This document shows positions 12,001 to 27,060 of a stretch of DNA of 64,000 nucleotides, piece after piece; positions within the stretch are counted from its first letter, which is position 1; the number at the start of each line of letters is the position of its first letter. Below the pieces are notes generated by a model. That model was not told where the DNA came from and searched no databases. It saw only the letters and a list, made by a program, of their open reading frames with translations. A program made the position numbers and the translations under genes. This stretch comes from Dioscorea cayenensis subsp. rotundata (Eukaryota > Streptophyta > Magnoliopsida > Dioscoreales > Dioscoreaceae), in NCBI RefSeq assembly GCF_009730915.1, contig NC_052477.1, forward strand, positions 29,212,420-29,276,419, in the 5' to 3' direction.

Positions 12001-12865
12001 CCATCAATAGTATATACAGACTAAACTAATGGTGGGACATAGAAATATAAGAATTTCAGAGAATAATGAATTACAACCACTAAGACAGCTAGGAAAAGGT
12101 ATAACAACTTTCAACAACAGAAATGGAAAAAAAAACCTAAAATAAAATATGCATTTCATATTGACAAAAACATATCCAAATACACAAATTAACACACAAG
12201 AAAAGTGGAAGGCCATGATACCCTAAAGAGAAATAGTAAAGTTTCAGTTAGGTTTAGTCAAGAAAATGGAAATTATTTTCATGTATCTTGTTTGATGAAC
12301 AGATGAACATATCAACATTGACAAACAACTAAAGGTAGCACACTAATAATTTTTTTTTCTTTTTCTATTTTATGTTTCCCTCTATTTTTCCAAAACACAC
12401 CAGCAATCTATGTTTTTGCATCAAATAATCCGCATTAATCCACATAAACATAAAAAATTTTCAATGCGATCTTACTTGACAAAGCGTGGACATCTCGCTG
12501 CATCTGAAGCCCTGCAAAAGAAGCCAATCCAAGCAAATCAGCCATCGAAAAGACAACGAAAATCACACCAAGATGGAGGATGGGTAAAGAAACCACACCC
12601 CCTGTTCCATTTTCCCTCAATCCAATAAAAAAGAACTACCTCGATAGTCAGTTCCCACATAACCAACGCGCATGACAACCTTCTTCTTGCGAAATGGCCC
12701 CCATCGCCGCTCCTCAATCTCAGAGGTCTGCGAAGATGGAGAAGACGAACAGAAAACCCTAATCGATCCAGATCCTCGTAGAAGGGACCTCGATGTGGGA
12801 ATTCGAAATCTAGGGTTTGGGAAGAGCAACGGGGCGACAGGGAGACGCAGAGCACCAGCCATCAT
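9019..12865 (-). CDS. TruA/PUS1-family tRNA pseudouridine synthase with transit peptide (518 aa)
   Basis: Seven exons: 12865-12640, 12511-12476, 11928-11816, 11733-11585, 11183-11039, 10489-10061 and 9477-9019. The frame is intact from ATG to TGA. Family enzymes convert uridines in the tRNA anticodon stem-loop to pseudouridine. The catalytic loop SSRTDKG places the aspartate at residue 123; RRECN is at about 181-185, HPFHNYT at 226-232 and SFMLHQIRKM around 361-370, in the order known for TruA. Residues 1-60 are rich in Ser/Arg/Pro with the start [13 protein letters not shown], which suggests import into chloroplast or mitochondrion. A polar insertion of about 70 residues follows FHNYT. Intron 4 begins with GC rather than GT (CAAAG|GCAAG), and the flanking frame requires it. 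There is no TATA box; the gene is head-to-head with the 13.3-kb gene. Confidence 0.93.
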
Positions 12866-13420
12866 CAGCGGAGGAGAAGTGACGGCCAGAATGCGCGCGC
12901 AGGGAGATACACTGATGATAGAACGACCCCACTGAATCGCAACCGTTTATCATCAACATTTGATTGAAATCGACGGTGGATACTAATGCTTAATCTGGAA
13001 CGTTGATCTGGATTGGTTGTTAGCAATGCAATCTCAGCCGTTGATTCAATACCCAAAACGTATCTCATGCCACAACTAAAAAGTAAAAGATAGAATACCT
13101 TATTTAGTACTTTTAATATTGTCAGTCTACTATTTTGATATCTCTAATATAATTTGTTCTTATTAAGTCTCTGTATTTTAATTTTTGAAAAATATAAGTT
13201 TTTAAAAAATTTTCTAAAAACAAATTATATTAGAGAAAAAAATTTATATTTATTAAAAAATTAATCACGGTAATTGACTCTCTCTTCTCCCTCCCTAGTG
13301 GTTGCGATTCCATGAATCGGAACAGAGGGTTTTGATTTTTTTTGGGTGATTGATATAGCAGTTGGGGATTGCTTCGTTGGCATTAATTGCATTCCGTCTG
13401 AGAAAATCAAAAGAATCAGG
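12866..13420. promoter_or_regulatory. Shared upstream region between divergent genes, with non-coding first exon of the plus-strand gene
   Basis: About 400 bp separates the pseudouridine synthase ATG from the likely leader of the gene at 13.8 kb. A plus-strand leader exon ending ATCAG|GTATCT near 13420 is plausible. No TATA box is evident on either side, as is common for housekeeping genes. The first 200 bp are GC-richer than the surroundings. Confidence 0.45.
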
Positions 13421-13836
13421 TATCTAATCTACTTGTGATGAAATAATTGGAGGTTTGTTTCCATGTTTGATTTTCTTTTTCTTTTTTTTCTTAATCATTA
13501 GAAATTCGAATGGCTTTCGTAGTTGATCTATTAATGTGGATTTTCTTGTTAATTCAAGCATATGAGAACAATTTTTCTGTATATAATATGTGAAATTGGG
13601 TTTGATTAATCCTAAAGCTTGAGATTTTCATTTGACAATGATCTAGTGAATGACATTGAGATCTTCGACCTTCCTTGAGGTTTGATTGTAGAATATAAAT
13701 TCTAATTGAGTGTCTCTTGGATGAGAATTTAGAAATCATTTGGTATATTTTGTACAATGTTGTTGTTAATTATATGCTTCATTTAACTCACTTGGTTGTC
13801 TAAGACATTCATGCCTTCGCTAGGGGTAAATCAAAG

Positions 13837-15156
13837 ATGCAAGGTGAGAACACTGCTCAGAAGCGTACTTTTTCAGTTCCTCATCAGAAATCAGCAAAGG
13901 TTTGTTATCTCGCTACATTCTGTTTATGTGTTCACAAATTTGTTTTTCTTTACAAATGGAAACACATTGCATTTTTCATAGCCATTAAAAATATTATGGT
14001 AAGGGTTTAAATGTTAACTGCTATGATACCAAATGCGGCCTATAGTGTAGAATGTAGATGTTGTAAAGGTGTTTCAAAAGGTTGCATTATGTATTAGATA
14101 TTATATAGTTTTTAACAGACTTTCTTGTTAAAGCCAGATCATGGATGTTTTGATTATAATGTGAAGGTTGAGTTATTTTATAGCATGAAGCTCAATATTT
14201 CCTTGATCTGAAAAAGCATAATAAAATGAAGGATGGATGCATATTAACTGATCTTTGTTTGCAATTTCTTCTTGAGCTTTGTGGATATTTCCATAAAAAC
14301 ATGAGACTAGAAAGTACCTAAACTATAATTAGTCTCATGAAGACAAGCGGTTATTCATCAGCCCACTCTGCCTTCTTCATCATTATTGTGTATCTTATAA
14401 TATTTTGGTTATTTATATTATGTTTTTTGTTTTTCTGATATTTTTGCTTAAATCAAGTCATGATAAATTACTTTGTATGTAAATTATATGAACTTGATTA
14501 TGGTGCACAATATTTCATCCTGAGTTCCTTACTCCTTATTCATGTCTTCTACAATAGGTTTTGAGTAATGCAGTCCAACCTTGACATCATTAATTGTATT
14601 GTCTGACTTTCTGCATGCTATCTTTGTTTCTGCCTTGCAATTCTGAGAGCGATTTTTTTTTTTTTGTTTTTGTTTTTCAACATATTTATGCAATTTTCTA
14701 GTTAACAAATGACAGGTTTCAATATTTCCAAGGCATTTAGCAGGCTTATTCGCAATTCTTTTAGCCCGATTGATGCCATCACTATTGAAATAGAATTAAT
14801 TCTAAGACAATTTGGTCTCATATTGCATTGTTTAAAATGAACAATGTTGTTTATGCAGGTTTTGCTCTGCTTTATGCCTAAAATTGAAGCGTAAATTTGA
14901 ATATTTTTATATCTGTTAAAAAGATCATTTCAGTCATGGCCCTATTGTCCAGTTTTTCATTCTTTTGTAACAGTATACACCTTGGTCACTCTGTGTGCTT
15001 CATCTACAGAAACAACACTGCAAAACATCAAAAAATATGGATGAACAAGTGAGTCTGTTGCCTCAGGATTATGTGGAACAGCAGCGAGCTTACTTTGCAG
15101 AGATAGATGCATTTGAACTGCCTGAGGCGGAGGTATCAACCAGTGACTTGGAGTAG
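13837..15156 (+). CDS. Small protein with DYVEQQRAYFAEIDAFELPE C-terminus (69 aa), sororin-like candidate
   Basis: Two coding exons, 13837-13899 and 15010-15156, are joined in phase 0 by a 1.1-kb GT-AG intron. A 5' leader exon may lie near 13.3-13.42 kb. The product starts MQGENTAQKRTFSVPHQKSA and ends in an acidic, aromatic motif (YVEQQRAYFAEIDAFELPEA) before TAG at 15154-15156. I recall similar conserved C-terminal ends in plant proteins compared with sororin, the cohesin-protecting factor, but the N-terminal part here is very short, so the identity is only a suggestion. Alternatives are an unrelated conserved plant small protein, or a truncated gene model missing an internal exon. Confidence 0.55.
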
Positions 15157-18100
15157 AAAATACATACAACTCCTACTCAGGCATGCATTTCTCGCTAGCT
15201 CTGTGTTTTTTTGTCTTCTAGAGTAGTACAAATGCTATCATGCTCCACGACCACATGATGCTAGTAATAGTTGTCTATACTAAACCACAAAACATTTATA
15301 TTAAACCCACAACAATCCAAACATTGGCATCTTCTAAAGTATAAATTGTAGAAGCACAAGCATGACAAGGACATTGAGGAAGAATTGGGGTATAAGATGC
15401 CCATTTTTTTGTGTCTAGATTGGAGCTTAGTTACTAGGGGTTTACTTTAATTAGTGTTTTAATGAAACAATTGCATCTATGGGTTTCCTTGGAGGTAAGT
15501 AGAAACTTGGATTTGATCCGGACTACTTTTTTTGGGTAATGGGCTGGCATCTAAGTTGATGATGGGCGGCTTTATTATATGGGTTGGGTTGTCTGTGAAT
15601 TGAGTGATATAAAACTGAATCAGTCTTAGAAATGGGATCTATTTTCTGACCTATCATTTTGCCTATGTTTAATGCTTTTTCTGATAAATGAAAAAGGGAT
15701 TGTTTTTTTATATGAAAAAGGGATCCTTTTTAAAGAGAATTGTGGATAAGTCAGGTGTAAGAGAAGAGTTGTTTAATCAACTGGTTGAGTTTTTGGGATT
15801 TATAAATAAAAATTGTAAATATTAGAGTTTTCCCCAGAAGTATCTCACAACACGCGTTCTCTAAATCCACAATAACATATTTTAAATTAGTTCAATTTAT
15901 ATTGGTGTGATGCTTCTATGTTTCACTCATTTTAAAAGTTATTTCATAGATGCTATTAAGTCACATATATTAAAAAAATGAAAATTCACCTCATTGTTAT
16001 TACTCACGTTATGTTCCGTGTGTGTTTAAGATCACAATTTCATTTGTTGGAATGGTTGTGAAAACCTATTGTTTTATTAATTTTGACATAATTAGTGTCA
16101 AACTCAAAACATATTTTTATGTTTCCAATACTTCATTGACTTTGCATTTCCTTGGAAAGGTACTGGATATAAACTCTTGCTTTAAAATGATATTTCCTAC
16201 GCTAAGCCAAAACGGTTGAAGTCGCTCTTCTATTAATGCCATTATTAAGGGCAAAATTAAACATGTGTTATTATGGTTTGAAAATTTTTATTGACTTTGC
16301 ATTTGCATGGCAATGGAAAGCTCTTGTTTTAAAATAGATTTTTTTTTTCAAACACCTTGGGAAAATGGTTTGAGTTGCTTAATTAATATATGTGGTTGTG
16401 ATGCACACTTGATTTGGTCAAGGCTCTAAATAATTTTATTTTATTTTATTTTATGAGTGCGGTTAAACTATATTAATTTAAAAATAAATAAATATATAAA
16501 TACATAACCACTCCTCGTTCACTTTTTCTTTGCTAAATTTCAACATCTGTGTCATAGTCAATCATGTTATTATGATTTAAAAGTTTTATAAGCTTTACAA
16601 TCAGATGCCAACGTTGCCGATTGCGCGTAATTAGTTGAAATGATGATAGTTGTCATACTCAAACATGTGATTTGAGCTCAGCACCGGCCAACTGATCCCA
16701 TCTCAAATTTGGACTCTCTCAGAAGTCTACCCTTCCTGTAACATCCTGGTTTCCAAATAAATCATCTTTCTTTTAAATAATAAATGCTTTTGATTTTACA
16801 AAGAGAAAGAAAAATGATAATTAAACTGAAGGCGTTAATTACTCCTATTCACATGTTTTGTACAATTTATGAAAATATACATGTATTTGGTTAATACGCT
16901 AGTTGTTTAATTAATTATGCTTTCTATTACTTATGCTTCTAGGTTTATACATTTCTTATAATTAAAAGACATTTTATGACAACATTGCAAGTGTCTGCTT
17001 TATTTAGATTCTATAAATACATTTGGCCTATCAACATTAACTAATGCAAACGCACCCACACACACTTTTAACAAATAACAAGCATCTTTTGATTGATTGA
17101 TAGATTGGCTGATGCACATTTGCATGCTAAATTGAAAACATTTTAGCGCCTAAACATTATTTTTCTTATTTAATTTTTTGTAACCAAATCATCTTGATAT
17201 AGATCAAGAGTGCCTGCTTTTCTAGAAGTGGATTTATCTATACAAAAGAGCTATAAACATAAGAGTAGGCAACTTTATCATAGATGCGGAGCATAATATT
17301 GTAATTGAAGAAAATTCACAATAATGGTGCCAAATGGACCATGTACGCCTAACGAATCATGCCAACCACCCTTCTCAAATAAGTCTCCTACATGTTTTGT
17401 TTTATCTTTTAGGTCTTCTAAGGCAATATCTGATTCCAATTCGCTCATACCTAATACGTCAATCCGGAGGCATAGTAATGTGGAAATTAAATTGAAGGCA
17501 TGACTATCGCCAACTTGATTGTTGAAAGCACCCTTAACCTAATAGTCAAACAAAACATATTTAACTTCCAACCATAAATCAAACTTTAAAAAATGACTGG
17601 TGTTCTAATTATTTTAGTATTTGGTTGAGTGGATAAATTACAGTTCAATCATTCAAAATATAAAAAGTTAACAAATTAATAATAATCCTATAAAGTTATA
17701 AAATCATAAATATTCCTAGTTTTTATGTTTGCTCAAGTGTCTATACACCATCATGACCATCATCTCCCCCTCTTTACCTTTGCTATATTAAGAGTTTCAG
17801 TTTTTAAAAGTAGAAGGTAATTTTTGATATTTATTTTACTATTTTGTTATAATTAGATTCATGGTAAACTAATAAAATAATTCAAAGCAAGAGTTAAGGC
17901 GTGAAAGATATTATCCTTCTAATATTCTCCTCTCTCACGTTCATTTTGACTCCCTTTTATCTGTGGGTGCTAATAATTAATAACTCCCCATGAAGAGTAC
18001 ATGTTGACGCGGTTTGTGTTTGGGTAGGTACCAATAATAACTCCCTAAGAAAAGTTCTTTTTGACAAATTCAAACCTAATACACTAAGTTTCTAACTAAT

Positions 18101-18466
18101 CTCACAATCTTAGAGTACTAATCAACACTTGAGTAAACAATGGTTTACAACTAAGATGATAAAAAAGGAAGTGACAAAAAAGATTGGAGGCCTTCATAAC
18201 TAAGTTAAAATAACTTCACTAGGAAGGTTCCAAGTTAATTGGGTCTGTTATGCAAAGCCATGTAAAAAGAATCAAGGGTAGCGCCTGAACTTATTGACAA
18301 AACATGGTTCTCTTAATCTCCTCCATTCACACACAATTCCACAACATACTATTTAATATAATAGCTGGATCTCACTCCGTGTATTTTTCTTAAGGTTGAC
18401 ACACAATAATATTCTTGTAAGATATTAATGTCCAAGAGCCATGCAAAAAAAGATCTAGTTCTTTTC
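15157..18466. other. AT-rich intergenic region
   Basis: Over 3 kb without a supportable gene. Poly-T and poly-A tracts and scattered short open frames are present, but none has coding character. The last 200 bp are promoter sequence of the peroxidase gene that follows. Confidence 0.5.
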
Positions 18467-18474
18467 TATAAATA
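18467..18474 (+). promoter_or_regulatory. TATA box (TATAAATA) of peroxidase gene 1
   Basis: A consensus TATAAATA lies 74 bp before the ATG at 18541, a normal spacing for a plant gene with a short leader. Confidence 0.7.
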
Positions 18475-18540
18475 CCTTATGTTCCCCAATGGCTTGAAGC
18501 ATCCCTCACTCAATTACTTTTCTTTTCTAAGTGTCATACA

Positions 18541-19884
<1,344 letters not shown>

Positions 19885-20191
19885 TTGATTAAGTCATTAT
19901 ATATAGGTTGGACTTTTGTTAGTTTATTGTGTATGTGTCAATGTGTCATATATATTATGTAATCTTAATGTGTTAAAAAATTGAAAGAATAAAGTTATTC
20001 ATACATGCATAAATTGTACCATATATTCACTGTAGTTTATAAAAATTAATCTCTCACAACCACCACCATTATCATTTATCAACCCCCAAAGCATCATCAA
20101 TCATTCATGATATAATTAATTAATCATGACTACCAAATGGAAAAAGGAAATAACACTAAATATTCTCCTTTTGTGTTCTTCTTTGCTGTAT
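19885..20191. other. Short spacer between convergent peroxidase genes
   Basis: This contains the two facing 3' UTRs, with an AATAAA signal on the plus strand at 19988-19993. No other feature was seen. Confidence 0.6.
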
Positions 20192-21369
<1,178 letters not shown>

Positions 21370-21449
21370 TGATATCTATCTACTGATCAGAGAATTCTTG
21401 TTGATTAATGATTGGAGGGAAGGATCATGAGCATATATTACATCATGTT

Positions 21450-24400
21450 AGTGCAGTACCAAACATCAATAGTTTAATGAATTAAGGTAGAAGAGTTACT
21501 CAAACATTGTTTTCTTCAAAATTATGTAATCCTTTTTATCTGGATTTCTTAAAAGCACAAGAAATGATTCCCATTTCTTTTAATCCTTCAATGTGGAATG
21601 TTTTGAGAAAGTTTAATGTTATATTTAATTACATCTTTGTATTTTTATAATATTCAATATATTAATAGTTTTTTTTTTTATAAAAATGGACAAGACACAC
21701 CGTCAGAGGAACGTGCACAAGTAATTAAAGAGTTAATACCTCAACCCACCTATACCCTCACTTTATTTGAGCTGAAATTCGAATTTGCCTTCTTAATAAA
21801 AACACGAATATTCTATATAGTGGATGAGTGCTAATATATAAACCAAAGAATTATCGGTATAAAACAATTTTTTGAAAATATAAACAATAAAATTAATAAA
21901 ACAAACAAATAAATAAATAAATATAGGAGAAACACCAATGAAAATATAAATAATAATAATAATAATAATAAAAGATAAGATAGAAGATCATATTAGAAAG
22001 AAGAAAAGACAAACTATAATCAAAAGCATATGGGAAATAAATAATGAAGAAATTAATGCTATGACACCTTTTTTTTCTTAAGAAATTTTATGGTTCATCT
22101 ACATTTAAAAAAAAAAAATAGCCAGCCAGCTAAGATATTTCTTCTAGAAGTTCATAACAATCATTTCAAGATATGCATAAGATTGGTGATGAATATAGAT
22201 ATCTAATGGACTTAGCCAACCTTTAACCCTCAAGAAATCTTTTGGTGAGAGACTTATCATGGTTGGTAGTGTGTCATTAATCCAATAATCCTCAAGAAAG
22301 AATACCACAGCTAATTAATTTCTTCTCTTCTTTCAAAGAATCCCTTTCCTCAATTAAAATATTAGCATCTGACTGTGTTAGACACACCCAACTCTCTCTT
22401 TCAAACAAGAAATCATTAATAAACACCCTTTAGGTTTACCCTCATGGGCCACGTCCACAGTCTTCATATGTTAAACGTAAACCATTAATATATATATAGA
22501 TATAGATATAGATATAGATATAACATAATGTGAGAGCCATTGCAAAGCCATGCAAAGCCATGCACGTACAAGCACTAGACTGGACACTGACTACACGCCC
22601 GGAGGTTACTAGGGAGGGTGGCATGCAAACAACCACACACTCTGAAAGCAAAATACAACCAATTAATACTTCACCACTAATTAATCAAGCTGTCAAATGT
22701 CAGCCAACTTGTTGCATGATAGCATGCTAGATATTTTTTGAGCTAATTATAGCCACTCAATTTTTTTGTCATGCTTTTAAGGGTATACCTTCCCCACCAT
22801 GCACCACAAGCATGGGTCAGTTTCTAATGTCCAAATACATCTCATCTTTTCTGTTTCATTTGATTGTCCTTCTAACATCATCATGCATCTTTAGAATAGA
22901 TTCACTGTCTTTTTCTGGCTCTTCTATGATCAAAATGATATCTTCTGTTGCATTAGACTTTAGGAAATTAAAAGTCTAGATGTACTGTGAAATATATATA
23001 TGCATGGTTCATATCCACTCACAGCAAGAAAATAAACTTAATTGCATCAAAGCAATTAGTTAATGCAAGAATTTAAATACATAGAATTTATGAGAGGTTT
23101 GACAATGTGTGTACTAGATCAGGATTCTTCCCACCGTCCAAAATTATATTGAGAAAAATATCTATTCGTCTTACAGAACAATAAATTTTCATTTAAAGTG
23201 ACAAAGGTCGGGACCTGATTCCTATATATGTAACATAATATCAACAGAGACCATGTATTTGGTCACATGCACAATATCTTTGATTCATTCTGAAATCATG
23301 ATGAGCATGCATGGTAATAAACCTGGCCCATTGTGACCAAAGTTGTCTATTAGCGGCCATAGGTTTACTCCATGGAATATTTAATCAGATCATCTCTTCA
23401 GTGACAAAAATCATATAAAGAAATTACATATAAAAAGTAAGATTCTACTTGTCTTATAAAATTGTCTCAAGAGACAATAACTTTCATTTAAAAAGATGAC
23501 AATTTAGAGAGATTTAGAAATTCATTTACATTCTTAACAAAGTATCAGCAGAGACCAATGTAATATTTGATCAATTGTCAATCAAACTCTACTCACACAA
23601 GTTGATCCGGACCGTAGAATCATAACCATAAATAGTTGTATAATTGATCCTGACCGTAGAATCATGACTATAAAGAGTGCTAGTTGATCCGGACCGTAGA
23701 ACAGTGACAACTTGAAAAGTTGGCAATTAATTAGTATCTATATGTGATGCATGCATTACAAAAGTATGCACGCGTGCTGATTAACAAGTTACGTGCCCTG
23801 TGGCAAAGGGAAAGATCTCATTTATATATATGAAGATGGTCCAGATGTTGAGCGAGGTTGACCAGTGAAGCTGGTTAATTAACTAGTGAGGCTTGATCTG
23901 CCGACCTGTGACGTATACTCCATGGCATCAAGAATATGTCCAACCTAATTAGAGCATGACTCTCTTGTCCATTTAACCATATTAATTGGGTAGCCATGAA
24001 TTAAACCATTCACCATTCTTTTTTTCATCTCCTTTTTGTCCACTTTCCTTTGAGCTTTCATGACCGTTCACTTTGGAGTTGATTTGATGGATGCTTGATT
24101 TTGAGAGAGAGAGAATGATGACTGAAAAGAATGCTGTCTTTTGAGAATCTAATGGAAGTGAGGAACAAGTTTTATCAAGTCTATTATATGATTATGAAAT
24201 TCTCTCATTGGTATGTATATCTTTCTCAATGGGAAAACTCTATCAAGATAACTTTGTTGATATGACAATAAACCACTTGTTCAATGAGTGGTAGATGTGA
24301 TCAGGAACATGCATTATGAGATGCTCTATAATGATGGAGGACCGGTGGTGTTGGCATTTTTATTTTTCATTAAAAATAAGAAAAAAATTGTTGTATTTAT

Positions 24401-24830
24401 GAATTTCCCATGTTCATTGTTGAGCGAAATATGGCCAAGTATTTGAGGGTGTGGGACAATGTTTTAGGTTGTTAGTGGTCCATCACTTTGCCAAAAAAGA
24501 AAGTTTTTAAATTTGTCAAGGTCCCCCATTTATAAAAATAATTTATATAACCCCAACAAGCAGGGAAAGTATTTTGTATTGGATTCCATTAGATTCTTTT
24601 AACCTTGAATGTGATGGTGTTTGAGTCACACACCCATTCATAAATTATCTCAATCAACATATTGCAATATTATTCTAATCCATAAATTAATATATCCTTT
24701 CATGTTCAATGAACATGTTCCTAGGATATATATGGAGTAAATTTAAAACATCAAAAATAAAATAAAATAAAAATAAAAAATAAAAAAGAATACCTAATAA
24801 ACACAAAAAGAAAACTTGGCCACAAACCTT
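21450..24830. other. Intergenic region with TATAGA microsatellite and a diverged tandem repeat
   Basis: No gene is supportable over about 3.4 kb. It contains (ATA)n at 21953-21970, a TATAGA array at 22489-22522 and a tandem repeat at 23601-23708 (listed separately). Nothing else stands out. Confidence 0.5.
23601..23708 (+). repeat. About 2.6 tandem copies of a ~41-bp unit
   Basis: The core GTTGATCCGGACCGTAGAA occurs at 23601 and 23683, with a close variant ATTGATCCTGACCGTAGAA at 23643. The first two copies share the following ATCATRACYATAAA segment. Confidence 0.7.
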
Positions 24831-24835
24831 GTGCC

Positions 24836-24843
24836 TATATATA
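24836..24843 (+). promoter_or_regulatory. Probable TATA box (TATATATA) of the NPF transporter gene
   Basis: It sits in TGCCTATATATAGC, 150 bp upstream of the ATG at 24986. TATATATAG is the usual plant form. Confidence 0.55.
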
Positions 24844-24985
24844 GCTTTTCATAGTCGCAAGCTTTGCTTTAACAATGAGAGCATCTTCTCTTCTTATTCT
24901 CAACACTCACAAGCACATTGAGTTCTTCCCTTTCTCTTGGTGTAAAATTATATAAAAGATCATTATAAGGTCTCTTGTTCTTTAG

Positions 24986-27060
24986 ATGGAAAGCAAAAAA
25001 TTCACACAAGATGGTTCGGTTGATCTTCGCGGCCGCCCTGTCATCGCCTCCGGCACCGGGAGATGGAGAGCTTGTGCCTTCTTAGTAGGTAATTACTTAA
25101 AATTCATGAAATAAATTATAAAGTTACTAGTGTTGTTGAAGCTTCTTCTATTCAATTCATTCCTATGTATTGCATTTGCATGTGTAATTAATTAGGATAT
25201 GAAGCATTTGAAAGGATGGCCTTCTATGGGGTAGCCTCAAATCTTGTAGTGTATCTCACAACTCAACTACATGAAGACACGGTTTCATCAGTGAGGAGTG
25301 TGAACAACTGGTCTGGTTCAGTGTGGATCACTCCGATCATCGGCGCATACATTGCCGATACATATATTGGTCGCTTCTGGACCTTCACCATCGCATCTCT
25401 CATCTATGTCATGGTATATATTTTCATATATATATATATATATGTACTCTAATTATTCAAGAAATTGTGATGATAATCGTTGTTAATACTTAATACAACT
25501 GAATTTCTCATAGGGTATGGTCTTACTAACAATGGCTGTGTCCCTTGAGTCCTTGAGGCCAACCTGCAACAATGGCATATGTAACAAAGCATCACATTCT
25601 CAGATAGCCTTCTTCTATTCATCTCTTTACATAATTGCCATCGGTGCCGGAGGGACGAAGCCGAACATATCGACCTTTGGGGCAGATCAGTTCGATGATT
25701 TCGATCCAAAAGAGAAGCAGCTCAAGGGATCATTCTTCAATTGGTGGATGTTCAGCTCGTTCTTGGGTGGTCTAATGGCAACACTAGGCCTTGTGTACAT
25801 ACAGGAGAACTTAGGGTGGGGGTTAGGTTATGGAATCCCCACAGCAGGGTTGATGATCTCATTGGTGATATTCTATATCGGCACACCGAATTATCGACAC
25901 AAGGTCAAGAAGACGAAAAGCCCGGCGAGGGAGATGATCAGAGTATGGTTAACCGCTTTCGCTAACCGGAAACTCAATTTGCCGGAAAACCCATCTGAGC
26001 TCTATGAGCTTGAGCATCAGCATTATGTGGTCACTGGCAAGAGGAGAGTGCATCACACCATGGCCTTCCGGTGAGTGATCTCTTCGTTGACTGACTTTGA
26101 CCAAAAAGTCAAACTTTAGTCAAACCTTGAAAACTCTTTTGACTGTAGGTTTCTAGACAAAGCAGCAGTGAAAGCAGAAGGTGGCACAACTACAACACCA
26201 CCATGCACAGTAACACAAGTAGAAGAAACCAAGCTTTTGGTAGCCATGGGACTCATTTGGTTGGCAACCCTAATTCCCAGCACCATTTGGGCACAAGTGA
26301 ACACTCTATTCGTCAAGCAAGGGACAACCTTGGATCGCGACATCGGCAATGGCTTTCGTCTTCCTGCCGCCTCCCTCGGAAGCTTCATCACAATCTCAAT
26401 GCTTCTCTCCGTCCCTCTCTACGACCGTTACTTCGTCCCCTTCATGCAACGCCGCACCGATAACCTAGAGGCATCACTCTCCTCCAACGCCTCGGCACCG
26501 GCTTCGGCTTCCATATCATCGTCACCATGGTGGCCTACATCGTTGAACTCAAACGAATGCACGAGATAAAATCTCACAATGTTAATGGTCCTAAAGACAT
26601 TGTTCCAATGAGCATCTTCTGGTTATTACCACAATATGTGCTATTAGGTGTCGGAGATGTGTTCCATGCCATTGGATTACTAGAGTTCTTTTATGACCAA
26701 TCACCAGAGGACATGCAAAGCCTTGGAACAACCTTCTTCACAAGTGGGATTGGAGTAGGGAACTTCCTCAATAGCTTGCTAGTGACACTGGTTGATAATG
26801 TGACAAGAAAAGGTGGTGGAAAGAGTTGGATAGGGAACAACTTGAATGACTCACACTTGGACTATTATTATGGATTCCTCATGACATTATCAGCAGTCAA
26901 TCTAGGCTTGTTTGTTTGGATATCTAGTAAGTATGTTTACAAGAAGGAGAGCTTGGAGGTGGATGGTGGGAAGTTGGCCATGAGTAATAGTAGTAATAGA
27001 CAAATGGAAGGAAAGGCTATTATTCCATTGGATACATCCTCTTTAGGGTTGCAAGTGTGA
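24986..27060 (+). pseudogene. NPF (NRT1/PTR) proton-coupled transporter, NPF5-like, with a 1-bp frameshift in exon 4
   Basis: Exons 24986-25088, 25196-25413, 25514-26070 and 26149-27060; about 596 aa if the frame were continuous, normal for NPF. The proton-coupling motif ExxER is seen as GYEAFERMAFYG in the first membrane helix region. The PTR signature GTKPNISTFGADQFDDFDP is intact, as are FFNWWMFSSFLG and the late QSPEDMQSLGTTFFT. The family moves nitrate, di/tripeptides or hormones across the plasma or vacuolar membrane; the substrate cannot be read from sequence. One C is missing near 26463-26466 (GATAACCTAGAGG): before it the frame reads ...FVPFMQRRTDN, after it the +1 frame continues with the conserved helix leading to MVAYIVELKRMHEIKS. 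Everything else is intact, so a sequence error is as likely as a true null allele. Confidence 0.9.
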
